A stretch of DNA of 5,982 nucleotides, from the NCBI GenBank assembly GCA_026387595.1, contig JAPLLL010000103.1, forward strand, positions 8,107 through 14,088, given 5' to 3'. Numbering within the stretch: position 1 is the stretch's first letter; every line of letters starts with the position of its first letter. Source of the stretch: Candidatus Omnitrophota bacterium. Lineage in GTDB: Bacteria > Omnitrophota > Gorgyraeia > JABMQH01. The notes beneath the pieces were generated by a model, which was not told the origin of the DNA, searched no databases, and worked only from the letters and a program-made list of their open reading frames with translations. Below are positions 1 through 4,326 of the stretch, one piece after another. The translations under genes were made by a program, and so were the position numbers.

Positions 1-120
1 GCCCGTGGACGCGTCTTTATACTCAGCGGCCATCGCAAGCCGTATAAGCATATCCGCGTACGCATCCTGGATCTCGGTGTGGCAGATCTCAGCCCGTAAT
101 TTCGGGGTTTTTCTTGGCAT
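1..120 (-). CDS. HD-GYP domain protein, N-terminal 40 residues (cut by window edge)
   Basis: Reading leftward from the ATG at 120-118 gives 40 open codons to the window edge, beginning MPRKTPKLRAEI and ending RLAMAAEYKDASTG. The string LAMAAEYKDASTG is the usual opening of HD-GYP phosphodiesterase domains (LAxAAEyrDxxTGxH), just before the first metal-binding histidine, which lies outside the window. Family knowledge: HD-GYP proteins hydrolyse cyclic di-GMP or act as cyclic dinucleotide sensors. Here almost no N-terminal partner domain precedes the HD-GYP start, so this looks like a stand-alone HD-GYP or one with C-terminal additions. The ATG lies 18 nt after the CCA of tRNA-Ser(GGA) and has no clear Shine-Dalgarno sequence, so it may be translated from a processed tRNA-mRNA transcript. 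The catalytic residues cannot be seen, so activity is unknown. Confidence 0.75.
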   Translation of the reverse strand, partial: MPRKTPKLRAEICHTEIQDAYADMLIRLAMAAEYKDASTG

Positions 121-138
121 ACAGATTTTCGGAACAAC

Positions 139-230
139 TGGCGGAGAGGGAGAGATTTGAACTCTCGAGGCAGTTTCCCACCTACGCGCTTTCCAAGCGC
201 GCGCCATAAGCCGGACTAGGCGACCTCTCC
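139..230 (-). tRNA. tRNA-Ser (anticodon GGA), CCA encoded
   Basis: On the minus strand the 7-bp acceptor stem GGAGAGG (230-224) pairs with CCTCTCC, followed by discriminator G (142) and an encoded CCA (141-139). The anticodon arm is CGCGC-TTGGAAA-GCGCG, a perfect 5-bp stem with anticodon GGA. A long variable arm (GGTGGGAAACTGCC region) marks a class II serine tRNA. The T arm is GAGAG-TTCAAAT-CTCTC. Its body is unlike the other two tRNA-Ser genes here, which closely resemble each other. It begins 8 nt after the stop codon of the 78-residue gene, so it is probably co-transcribed with it. It lacks the structured upstream module of the other two. Confidence 0.97.
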
Positions 231-238
231 GATTTGCA

Positions 239-475
239 TCAATCCATACTCTTTATTGCTTCTTGCAAGAACGGAAATATGGCCTGGAGCTCTTCTTTGG
301 TGAGCCTTCCCATCTTGGCGAATTTAAGTTCGCCTTCGCCGCCCCTGGTCTCCCTGCTGATCTGGAGCTTTTTCGGCCCGTTATTATAGGAATAAACGCC
401 GACAGTCAGCCTCCCTGTTTCGGATTCGTAATTCTTTGAGAACAAACACTGGTCCAAACTTACATCATACGGCAT
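239..475 (-). CDS. Small conserved protein, possibly PC4-like nucleic-acid binding
   Basis: This 78-residue protein has an ATG start and a very strong Shine-Dalgarno sequence (AAAGGAGGG, about 6 nt upstream). Its pattern is beta strands followed by one C-terminal helix: LTVGVYSYNNGPKKLQISRE (23-42), a charged turn, LKFAKMGRLTKEELQAIF (50-67), then a helix to residue 77. The order strand-strand-basic-strand, then G-x-x-LTxEEL and a helix, resembles PC4/YdbC-type single-stranded-DNA-binding proteins. I infer this by eye and it could be wrong. It lacks a signal peptide and membrane segments, so it is cytoplasmic. It is the first gene after a good promoter (527-555), with a hairpin in its leader, and tRNA-Ser(GGA) starts 8 nt after its stop. 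Confidence 0.8.
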   Translation of the reverse strand: MPYDVSLDQCLFSKNYESETGRLTVGVYSYNNGPKKLQISRETRGGEGELKFAKMGRLTKEELQAIFPFLQEAIKSMD

Positions 476-491
476 AATTACCCTCCTTTAG

Positions 492-515
492 AACAGGCGC
501 CTGTTTGCGCCTGTT
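492..515 (-). promoter_or_regulatory. Leader hairpin of the 78-residue gene
   Basis: A perfect 9-bp inverted repeat AACAGGCGC / GCGCCTGTT flanks a 6-nt loop. On the minus strand it is followed by TTCTAAAGGAGGG, so it ends just upstream of the ribosome binding site and has no U-run. It therefore does not look like an intrinsic terminator. The left arm plus loop also reads as a direct repeat (AACAGGCGC AAACAGGCGC), so it could instead be a protein-binding operator. It sits entirely within the predicted 5' leader. Confidence 0.55.
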
Positions 516-526
516 AAGTAAACCCC

Positions 527-555
527 TTTATACCAAAAAACGGCCCAAAAAGCAA
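527..555 (-). promoter_or_regulatory. Sigma-70-type promoter for the 78-residue gene and tRNA-Ser(GGA)
   Basis: On the minus strand, TTGCTT (555-550) and TATAAA (532-527) are separated by exactly 17 nt, close to the TTGACA-17-TATAAT consensus. Transcription would begin near 520. That gives a leader of about 45 nt holding the 492-515 hairpin and the strong Shine-Dalgarno sequence. It lies in the gap after the cyclophilin stop codon at 570. It is the only convincing promoter I found. Confidence 0.55.
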
Positions 556-569
556 TTTTATCCGCTAAA

Positions 570-1124
570 TTACTTTTTCAGGTACACCTTTATTATCTTC
601 TGGCCCGAAACCGGCCTGTCCCCGGGGCCTGTCTGGACATTCTCTATTTTCTCAACTACGTTGTAACCTGCTGTTACTTTTCCGAATATCGTATGGTGCA
701 TGTTCAGCCACGGCGTTTCAGCGGTCGTAATGAAGAACTGGCTGCCGTTTGTGTCCGGCCCTGCATTAGCCATTGCGAGTACCCCCGGCGAATCGAATTG
801 CGCCTTGGAGCTAAACTCGTCTTCGAACGGCTTTCCCCAAATCGATTCCCCGCCGCTGCCTGTGCCGGTCGGATCTCCGCCCTGTATCATGAAATTTTTT
901 ATCACCCGGTGGAATATCAACCCGTTATAGTATCCTTTTTCAACCAGGCCGACAAAATTTTCGCACGCCTTCGGCGCGATATCAGGCATGAGCTGTATTT
1001 CTATTATTCCCTGATCGGTCTCCAGAACAACTGTTTCTTTATCCATTGCAAAAAGTCCTCCGCTAGCTGCTGCCAGTACCATCCAACATAATGATACGGT
1101 TAAAACAATTAAGAATTTTCTCAT
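570..1124 (-). CDS. Exported cyclophilin-type peptidyl-prolyl cis-trans isomerase
   Basis: This 184-residue protein catalyses cis-trans isomerisation of prolyl bonds and assists folding of exported proteins. Residues 1-26 form a Sec signal peptide (MRK, then a hydrophobic stretch to SGGLFA), with likely cleavage after Ala26. The cyclophilin domain covers about 31-183. The active-site set is intact: Arg73 in FHRV, Phe78, Met79 and Gln81 in NFMIQGGD, Ala119-Asn120, Gln129 and Phe131 in NGSQFFIT, Trp139, and His144 in HHTIFGKV. By human CypA numbering these match R55, F60, M61, Q63, A101-N102, Q111, F113, W121 and H126. It is last in a likely operon, starting 11 nt after the zinc-ribbon gene's stop with little Shine-Dalgarno signal, so translational coupling is likely. 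The signal peptide makes it comparable to periplasmic PpiA, but I do not assert that symbol. Confidence 0.95.
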   Translation of the reverse strand: MRKFLIVLTVSLCWMVLAAASGGLFAMDKETVVLETDQGIIEIQLMPDIAPKACENFVGLVEKGYYNGLIFHRVIKNFMIQGGDPTGTGSGGESIWGKPFEDEFSSKAQFDSPGVLAMANAGPDTNGSQFFITTAETPWLNMHHTIFGKVTAGYNVVEKIENVQTGPGDRPVSGQKIIKVYLKK

Positions 1125-1135
1125 CGGTTTAATAT

Positions 1136-1567
1136 TTACTTTTTGCGCTTTTTGGTAAATGTTTTTTTCTTCCCGGCGTATCTTTTATTTCCGCCCTGCC
1201 GAATCTCTTTTCCCGCAGGCTTGCTGTCATAGTGCGCGGTAAGCGGTCCGCCCACCTTGCGGCTTGCAAAGCATTCCTTGCAGTATACGGGCCTGTCCTG
1301 GCTCGGCCTGAACGGCACCTCACACTCTTTGTTGCAGTCCGCGCAAATCGCCTTGTACAAAGTTCTTTCCCGATAGTCCCTGTCCTGCCTTGCTTCTCTC
1401 TGGCCATGAGGCCGGTCAAAATGCTGGAAAGGCTTTGAGTGCTGCCTTGCCTCAAATGATCTTTCCTGCGGCCTGCCGGCTATGGCGTCTATTTTCTTCT
1501 CCAAAGAGTTCAATTGCTGCTGCATTTTAATAACAAGTTCTACGACATCCGGTTTATACGTCTTCAT
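1136..1567 (-). CDS. CxxC-x17-CxxC zinc-ribbon protein
   Basis: This 143-residue protein has three parts. Residues 6-28 (VVELVIKMQQQLNSLEKKID) look like a short amphipathic helix or coiled coil. Residues 30-70 are a low-complexity linker rich in Gln, Arg and His. Residues 70-105 hold a zinc ribbon with Cys75-x2-Cys78, exactly 17 intervening residues, then Cys96-x2-Cys99-Phe, and an extra Cys82. This spacing defines a small zinc-ribbon family (CxxC-x17-CxxC domain, often preceded by YKAxCAxCxKEC) known mainly from candidate phyla and without an assigned function. The tail (from about 117) is strongly basic and ends KKKTFTKKRKK, which suggests RNA or DNA binding (inference). A strong AAGGAG lies 5-6 nt before the ATG. 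The gene follows the PA14-like gene by 28 nt and precedes the cyclophilin by 11 nt. Confidence 0.9.
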   Translation of the reverse strand: MKTYKPDVVELVIKMQQQLNSLEKKIDAIAGRPQERSFEARQHSKPFQHFDRPHGQREARQDRDYRERTLYKAICADCNKECEVPFRPSQDRPVYCKECFASRKVGGPLTAHYDSKPAGKEIRQGGNKRYAGKKKTFTKKRKK

Positions 1568-1595
1568 CTTGCTCCTTTTTAGTTATGCTTCTTAA

Positions 1596-2255
1596 CTATC
1601 GATGGCCTCTATGCCCCCACGGCCCGGGCAGATCTGAAGGCTTCATAAATAACGCGTTCCTTGTCAGGGGAACAGCAGCTGAAGCGGACGGGACCAGGAC
1701 CTTTACTTCAAAATACGGGTCGTTTTTTGATTCACCGCTGTAAATATTTGAAACAAGCCAAAGTACGGCGCGGTAGAAACCTTTTTTAAATTCACAGATC
1801 CCCTGTGCGCTTGGCCGGTCTGGCGAAAGATTAGCAATGAGAAAATCTCCGACGCTAAGCGTAAAATTATTGCGGCCGTGCCAGACAGTAAAAGTATATT
1901 TGCCGGGTTCTCTTGCGTAATAATAAAACGTTATCTGCGCGGTATACGGGAACGAATATTCGGAGCCGGGCCTGGCGCCGAAACCGTACGCGCATTCCGG
2001 GACCAAAAACGCGTCCGGATAGCCTTCCCTGACCAGCCAGATATTTGTCCCGCTCTCCGGCGCCTTACAGGCAAGCTCGTGCATCCACGGCACGGTGAGG
2101 ACAGAACTTATGTCCGGGATTTTGTCCGGAGAACCCGCCTTAAAAATTTCCAGCAGGCCCATGCCCGGTTCATACTCATCGCCTTCCTGTACTTCCTGCG
2201 AGATCGCCGGCCCTGCCAAAATTCCGATTATGATAACCGCTATTAAAAATTTCAC
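1596..2255 (-). CDS. Secreted protein of unknown function, PA14-like beta-sandwich pattern
   Basis: This 219-residue protein starts with GTG at 2255. It opens with a Sec signal peptide (MKFLIAVIIIGILAGPAIS, likely cut before Gln20). Residues 100-190 alternate beta strands: YTAQITFYYYAREPGKYTFT, then NNFTLSVGDFLIANLS, a GxY turn (KKGFYRAVLWLVSN), and DPYFEVKVLVP. That resembles PA14 or lectin-like sandwiches (GkYtF... aGxyxi). I infer the fold from pattern only, and no catalytic motif is visible. Cysteines occur at 63, 88 and 154. The GTG is chosen because it supplies the signal peptide; the first Met is residue 32. There is no Shine-Dalgarno sequence, and the GTG lies only 9 nt after the discriminator base of tRNA-Ser(CGA). 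It heads a likely operon with the zinc-ribbon protein and the cyclophilin. Confidence 0.8.
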   Translation of the reverse strand: MKFLIAVIIIGILAGPAISQEVQEGDEYEPGMGLLEIFKAGSPDKIPDISSVLTVPWMHELACKAPESGTNIWLVREGYPDAFLVPECAYGFGARPGSEYSFPYTAQITFYYYAREPGKYTFTVWHGRNNFTLSVGDFLIANLSPDRPSAQGICEFKKGFYRAVLWLVSNIYSGESKNDPYFEVKVLVPSASAAVPLTRNALFMKPSDLPGPWGHRGHR

Positions 2256-2264
2256 GATTTAAAC

Positions 2265-2351
2265 CGGAGAGTGGAGGATTCGAACCTCCGGTACCAGTAA
2301 AGGTACAACGGTTTTCGAGACCGCCGCATTCAACCGCTCTGCCAACTCTCC
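2265..2351 (-). tRNA. tRNA-Ser (anticodon CGA), CCA not encoded
   Basis: The acceptor stem GGAGAGT (2351-2345) pairs with ACTCTCC (2272-2266), with discriminator G at 2265. The anticodon loop CTCGAAA carries CGA, closed by GCGGT/ACCGT with one G-U pair. A long variable arm (GTACC-TTTACT-GGTAC) and T arm GGAGG-TTCGAAT-CCTCC complete a class II serine tRNA. After the discriminator the genome reads GTT, so CCA must be added enzymatically, unlike the other two tRNA-Ser genes here. Its first nucleotide directly abuts the last hairpin of module A. Its first 32 nt recur, split, in that module. Confidence 0.97.
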
Positions 2352-2382
2352 ATTTTGCCTTCATTTTCCAACTCGGCAAAAT
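2352..2382 (-). repeat. Module A tRNA-abutting leader hairpin
   Basis: ATTTTGCC (2352-2359) and GGCAAAAT (2375-2382) form an 8-bp perfect stem with a 15-nt loop. The stem ends on the base directly before the 5' nucleotide of tRNA-Ser(CGA), so in a transcript it could stack on the acceptor stem and affect RNase P access. Module B has the equivalent hairpin with a diverged loop. Confidence 0.7.
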
Positions 2383-2426
2383 GGTCCCGAGTCCCTCTTG
2401 TTTCTTTTTTTTTGGGACGAGGGACC
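2383..2426 (+). repeat. Module A tandem-GA hairpin, tRNA-proximal
   Basis: GGTCCC (2383-2388) pairs with GGGACC (2421-2426), and GTCCC (2391-2395) with GGGAC (2414-2418). The two helices are separated by a symmetric GA/GA internal loop (2389-2390 and 2419-2420). The 18-nt loop is T-rich (nine consecutive T at 2405-2413). The GA orientation is on the plus strand. Confidence 0.8.
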
Positions 2427-2446
2427 AATATTTCTACCGCCGCATT

Positions 2447-2484
2447 TCCCTCGCACTATGAATTTAAACTATGGGTGCTCGGGA
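2447..2484 (-). repeat. Module A insert hairpin 1 (tandem GA on minus strand)
   Basis: TCCC (2447-2450) pairs with GGGA (2481-2484), and GCAC (2453-2456) with GTGC (2475-2478), around TC/TC on the plus strand, which is GA/GA on the minus strand. The orientation is therefore opposite to the hairpins at 2383-2426 and 2567-2606. Module B's counterpart keeps the outer stem and changes the inner one to GCATC/GATGC. Confidence 0.75.
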
Positions 2485-2487
2485 TTC

Positions 2488-2512
2488 CTTCGCCCGCCTA
2501 CGGCGGGCTCAG
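2488..2512 (-). repeat. Module A insert hairpin 2 (GC-rich, tandem GA on minus strand)
   Basis: GCCCGCC (2492-2498) and GGCGGGC (2502-2508) form a 7-bp stem with a TAC loop. It is flanked by TC (2490-2491) and TC (2509-2510), which are GA/GA on the minus strand, and then a 2-bp outer clamp CT/AG. Module B replaces the long stem with a short GC-TTC-GC stem but keeps the flanking mismatch. Confidence 0.75.
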
Positions 2513-2536
2513 TCACAACCGCTCTGCCAACTCTCC

Positions 2537-2567
2537 CGAATTGCTATCGCCTACATACGGCAATTCG
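2537..2567 (-). repeat. Module A simple hairpin abutting the partial tRNA copy
   Basis: CGAATTGC (2537-2544) and GCAATTCG (2560-2567) form a perfect 8-bp stem; TAT and ATA may extend it past a CG bulge. It directly abuts the first nucleotide of the partial tRNA copy, as the 2352-2382 hairpin abuts the intact tRNA. The same stem occurs unchanged in module B, with loop CGTTTGC in place of CGCCTAC. Confidence 0.75.
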
Positions 2568-2606
2568 TCCCGAGCCCCTCTAGTTTTCATATGTGGGGCG
2601 AGGGAC
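2567..2606 (+). repeat. Module A tandem-GA hairpin, distal
   Basis: GTCCC (2567-2571) pairs with GGGAC (2602-2606) and GCCCC (2574-2578) with GGGGC (2595-2599), around a GA/GA internal loop and a 16-nt terminal loop. It ends 2 nt from the flavin reductase stop codon. It could protect or terminate that mRNA, but no U-run follows on the minus strand. Confidence 0.8.
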
Positions 2607-2608
2607 TT

Positions 2609-3151
2609 CTATTTTACTATTTCTTTTTCAGACGTCGTAAAGAACTTATCGCCCAGGTGGTAGATTAGTTTTACTTTATCCACGAGCCACCGCTCGTCAA
2701 ACAGCGCCTTTTCTGCGCTGGCGTGGATTATGTCACCTATGACTATGACGTGGTCGCCTGCATCTTTCTCATCCTTGATCCTGCATTCAAGGTGGCCTAT
2801 GCATTCCTTGATAATGGGCGCTGTAGTTAGTTTATTGGCCCTCTGCGCGGTAAGATCTGTTTCCTTGAACTTATCAATATCCCGGCCCGAATGCGTGCCG
2901 CAGTACCACATCTCATCTATGAGGTCAGTGCTCGGCACGTTTACTACGAACTCGCCTGATCTCTTCATAAGTTCATAGGTAAACCGTTTCTTGGTAAGGC
3001 ATATCGCCATAAGCGGGGGGTTATGCGACAGCGGCATGTTCCAGGCAAGCGTGATAATGCTTGCCCTTTTCTCGTATGCGCTGCTGACCATTATTACCTG
3101 GCCGCTGTTTATGAGACGGTTTGCCTTGTTTAACGGAATATCTATCTTCAT
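2609..3151 (-). CDS. Flavin reductase family protein (FMN-binding split barrel)
   Basis: This 180-residue protein fits the flavin reductase-like, flavoredoxin-type split-barrel family, which binds FMN and uses NAD(P)H to reduce flavin or passes electrons to a partner. Visible hallmarks are the N-terminal strand VIMVSSAYEKRASIITLAW (19-37), PPLMAICLTKKRFTYELMKRSGEFVVNVP (45-73), the SGRDIDKF motif (88-95), a Cys-containing HLECRI strand (120-125), and AGDHVIVIGDII (131-142). No signal peptide is present, so it is cytoplasmic. The ATG is the first possible start because an in-frame TAA lies two codons upstream. AAGGAG overlaps the upstream stop region but sits about 13 nt from the ATG, which is long spacing. 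It follows the amide hydrolase by 18 nt and is probably in the same transcript. Its true substrate or partner cannot be told. Confidence 0.92.
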   Translation of the reverse strand: MKIDIPLNKANRLINSGQVIMVSSAYEKRASIITLAWNMPLSHNPPLMAICLTKKRFTYELMKRSGEFVVNVPSTDLIDEMWYCGTHSGRDIDKFKETDLTAQRANKLTTAPIIKECIGHLECRIKDEKDAGDHVIVIGDIIHASAEKALFDERWLVDKVKLIYHLGDKFFTTSEKEIVK

Positions 3152-3169
3152 ATTTTAAAATCCGCTCCT

Positions 3170-4303
3170 TTACGGCTTACTCGCAGGAAAATAATTTAAC
3201 GGGATAGCTCCGTAATCCTTGGCCTTTGAGGTCACGTCCTGATATTGGGGCGGCGTATCCGCCTGTATCGTCATGATGCCTTTGGCGCTAGTGAGCGCTG
3301 CAGTAACATCCACCATGCGCCAGTCCTTATTTTCATATGTGCGAAAATAGAACCTTTTCCTGCCAAGGTCCGATATCACCACCCACTGGGTGCGGTCGTA
3401 GATAACTTCTTTGCCGCTTGCGTCGCGCACAGCGCCTATGGGGATATCTACGTTATCGATTATCGTCATGGCCAGGTTCAAACCTTCGTCCGGCCCAGTA
3501 ACCGGCAAAGCCGAATGGACAAGCGCGACCATGCGCACAAACCTGGACGGCGGCGTGTAGTCCCCGGGCAGGCCCAGCATGCCGGTGCCCTGTCCGAGCC
3601 CGGACTCTTTTAAGCCCGCGATCGTAAACGGGGCAGCGTTAGTCGCGGACACATGGACATAGTTCCTTAGGTTTATCAGATGCCAGTCAAACGACGGGGA
3701 ATTGGTCATAACGCCTAACGGGTTGTCGTATACCTTAAGCTCTCCGTTTACATGCTCTATCACTATGGAGCCGCCGGTTGCGTCATGCACTGCATAATGC
3801 AGCTCCAATACACCTGTCTTTGCCTGGGGCCCGGTGCATATACGGATGTTGTTTATCGCCTGCTTCACCTCATCAACTGTGGCGAAGTTAGACAATATCC
3901 ACGTTATGACTTCATACTGCGTTATTGTTTTTGACGCCTTAGCCGGATCAAATACCTGGTACTGCGCAAAGTCCGGGAAGAGCAGGTTGCCTGCGGCAAG
4001 GCCTGCCTCGTTCATACCGTCGCTTATCACCGGTAGGCCGAATGTATTCATCCCCACGATCCCGTATTTTACCGTCCATGTAAGGCCCTTCTGGGACCCG
4101 TCCGGCAGCGTGCCCTGGTAAGCGGTACCCTTGGGGATAATGCAGACATTGGAGCCGAATGATACCTCGCCCTCCATGGTGCGCGCATAAAACACGTATC
4201 CGTCCGTAGTCTTTACCCCGATACTGGTGCAGGCCTCAAGTACAGGCGCCAGCGCAAGTAAAAGCGCTGTAAAAGCATATACCAGCTTCACTATTCTTCC
4301 CAT
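3170..4303 (-). CDS. Exported linear amide C-N hydrolase (choloylglycine hydrolase/penicillin V acylase family)
   Basis: This 377-residue Ntn-hydrolase cleaves linear amide bonds; family members act on conjugated bile salts, penicillin V or acyl-homoserine lactones. Residues 1-24 are a signal peptide, and removal after Ala24 would expose the nucleophile Cys25 (CTSIGVKTTDG). Other expected residues are Arg41 in ARTME (Cys+16, as in bile salt hydrolase and PVA), Glu44 where many members have Asp, DGMNEAGLAAGNLLFP (95-110), Asn201 in VMTNSPSFDW, and Arg254 in LPGDYTPPSRF. The substrate cannot be read from this. The ATG at 4303 has AAAAGGAG 8 nt upstream. An in-frame extension to 4354 would run into tRNA-Ser(UGA) and is rejected. 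The gene starts 23 nt after that tRNA's CCA, and flavin reductase follows by 18 nt. Confidence 0.93.
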   Translation of the reverse strand: MGRIVKLVYAFTALLLALAPVLEACTSIGVKTTDGYVFYARTMEGEVSFGSNVCIIPKGTAYQGTLPDGSQKGLTWTVKYGIVGMNTFGLPVISDGMNEAGLAAGNLLFPDFAQYQVFDPAKASKTITQYEVITWILSNFATVDEVKQAINNIRICTGPQAKTGVLELHYAVHDATGGSIVIEHVNGELKVYDNPLGVMTNSPSFDWHLINLRNYVHVSATNAAPFTIAGLKESGLGQGTGMLGLPGDYTPPSRFVRMVALVHSALPVTGPDEGLNLAMTIIDNVDIPIGAVRDASGKEVIYDRTQWVVISDLGRKRFYFRTYENKDWRMVDVTAALTSAKGIMTIQADTPPQYQDVTSKAKDYGAIPLNYFPASKP

Positions 4304-4313
4304 AATAATGGCT

Positions 4314-4325
4314 CCTTTTAAAAGG
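4314..4325 (-). promoter_or_regulatory. 12-bp palindrome overlapping the hydrolase ribosome binding site
   Basis: CCTTTTAAAAGG is a perfect palindrome between the tRNA-Ser(UGA) CCA and the hydrolase start. Its right half supplies the Shine-Dalgarno sequence AAAAGGAG on the minus strand. It could be an operator or simply an A/T-rich chance palindrome. With no loop it would make a weak RNA hairpin. Confidence 0.3.
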
Positions 4326-4326
4326 T

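Larger units (their letters stand above)
2436..2536 (-). pseudogene. Partial copy of tRNA-Ser(CGA) nt 1-32, split by a 69-nt insert
   Basis: Positions 2536-2516 match nt 1-21 of the intact tRNA-Ser(CGA) and 2446-2436 match nt 22-32, all 32 bases identical. The match ends at the foot of the anticodon loop. The insert (2447-2515) falls in the D loop, between GGTTG and AATGC, and carries two tandem-mismatch hairpins. No anticodon, variable arm, T arm or 3' acceptor strand is present, so this cannot be a functional tRNA. The acceptor half-stem is that of its own neighbour (GGAGAGT), not that of tRNA-Ser(UGA). Confidence 0.85.
2352..2606. repeat. Structured module A: hairpin array with a split partial tRNA-Ser copy
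   Basis: This 255-bp non-coding stretch fills the gap between the flavin reductase stop (2609) and tRNA-Ser(CGA) (2351). Reading on the minus strand toward the tRNA, it holds a tandem-mismatch hairpin (2567-2606), a simple hairpin (2537-2567), tRNA nt 1-21 (2536-2516), an insert with two more hairpins (2515-2447), tRNA nt 22-32 (2446-2436), a 9-nt linker, a second tandem-mismatch hairpin (2426-2383) and a second simple hairpin (2382-2352). Module B has the same order. I see no ribosome binding site or credible reading frame. It may regulate or process the transcript, or be a REP/BIME-like DNA element. Confidence 0.85.

Noticed and set aside
1129..1455. Arg-rich 108-codon frame on the minus strand
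   Set aside because: It is a shadow of the zinc-ribbon gene in another frame; the zinc-ribbon frame has the Shine-Dalgarno sequence and the conserved cysteines.
2383..2426. T-run at 2405-2413 as an intrinsic terminator
   Set aside because: The T-run is in the loop of the hairpin, not after its 3' arm, and no plus-strand gene precedes it.
2436..2536. Functional tRNA with an intron
   Set aside because: The copy stops at the anticodon loop and lacks anticodon, variable arm, T arm and 3' acceptor strand, so splicing out the insert would not yield a tRNA.
2352..2606. T-box riboswitch or CRISPR-like array
   Set aside because: There is no T-box consensus (AGGGUGGnACCGCG) or specifier loop, and the repeats are hairpins of variable spacing with tRNA sequence between them, not regular direct repeats with spacers.
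2355..2668. Plus-strand open frames across module A (61-102 codons)
   Set aside because: They run through hairpins, the split tRNA copy and the end of the flavin reductase gene. They have no convincing ribosome binding site or recognisable product.
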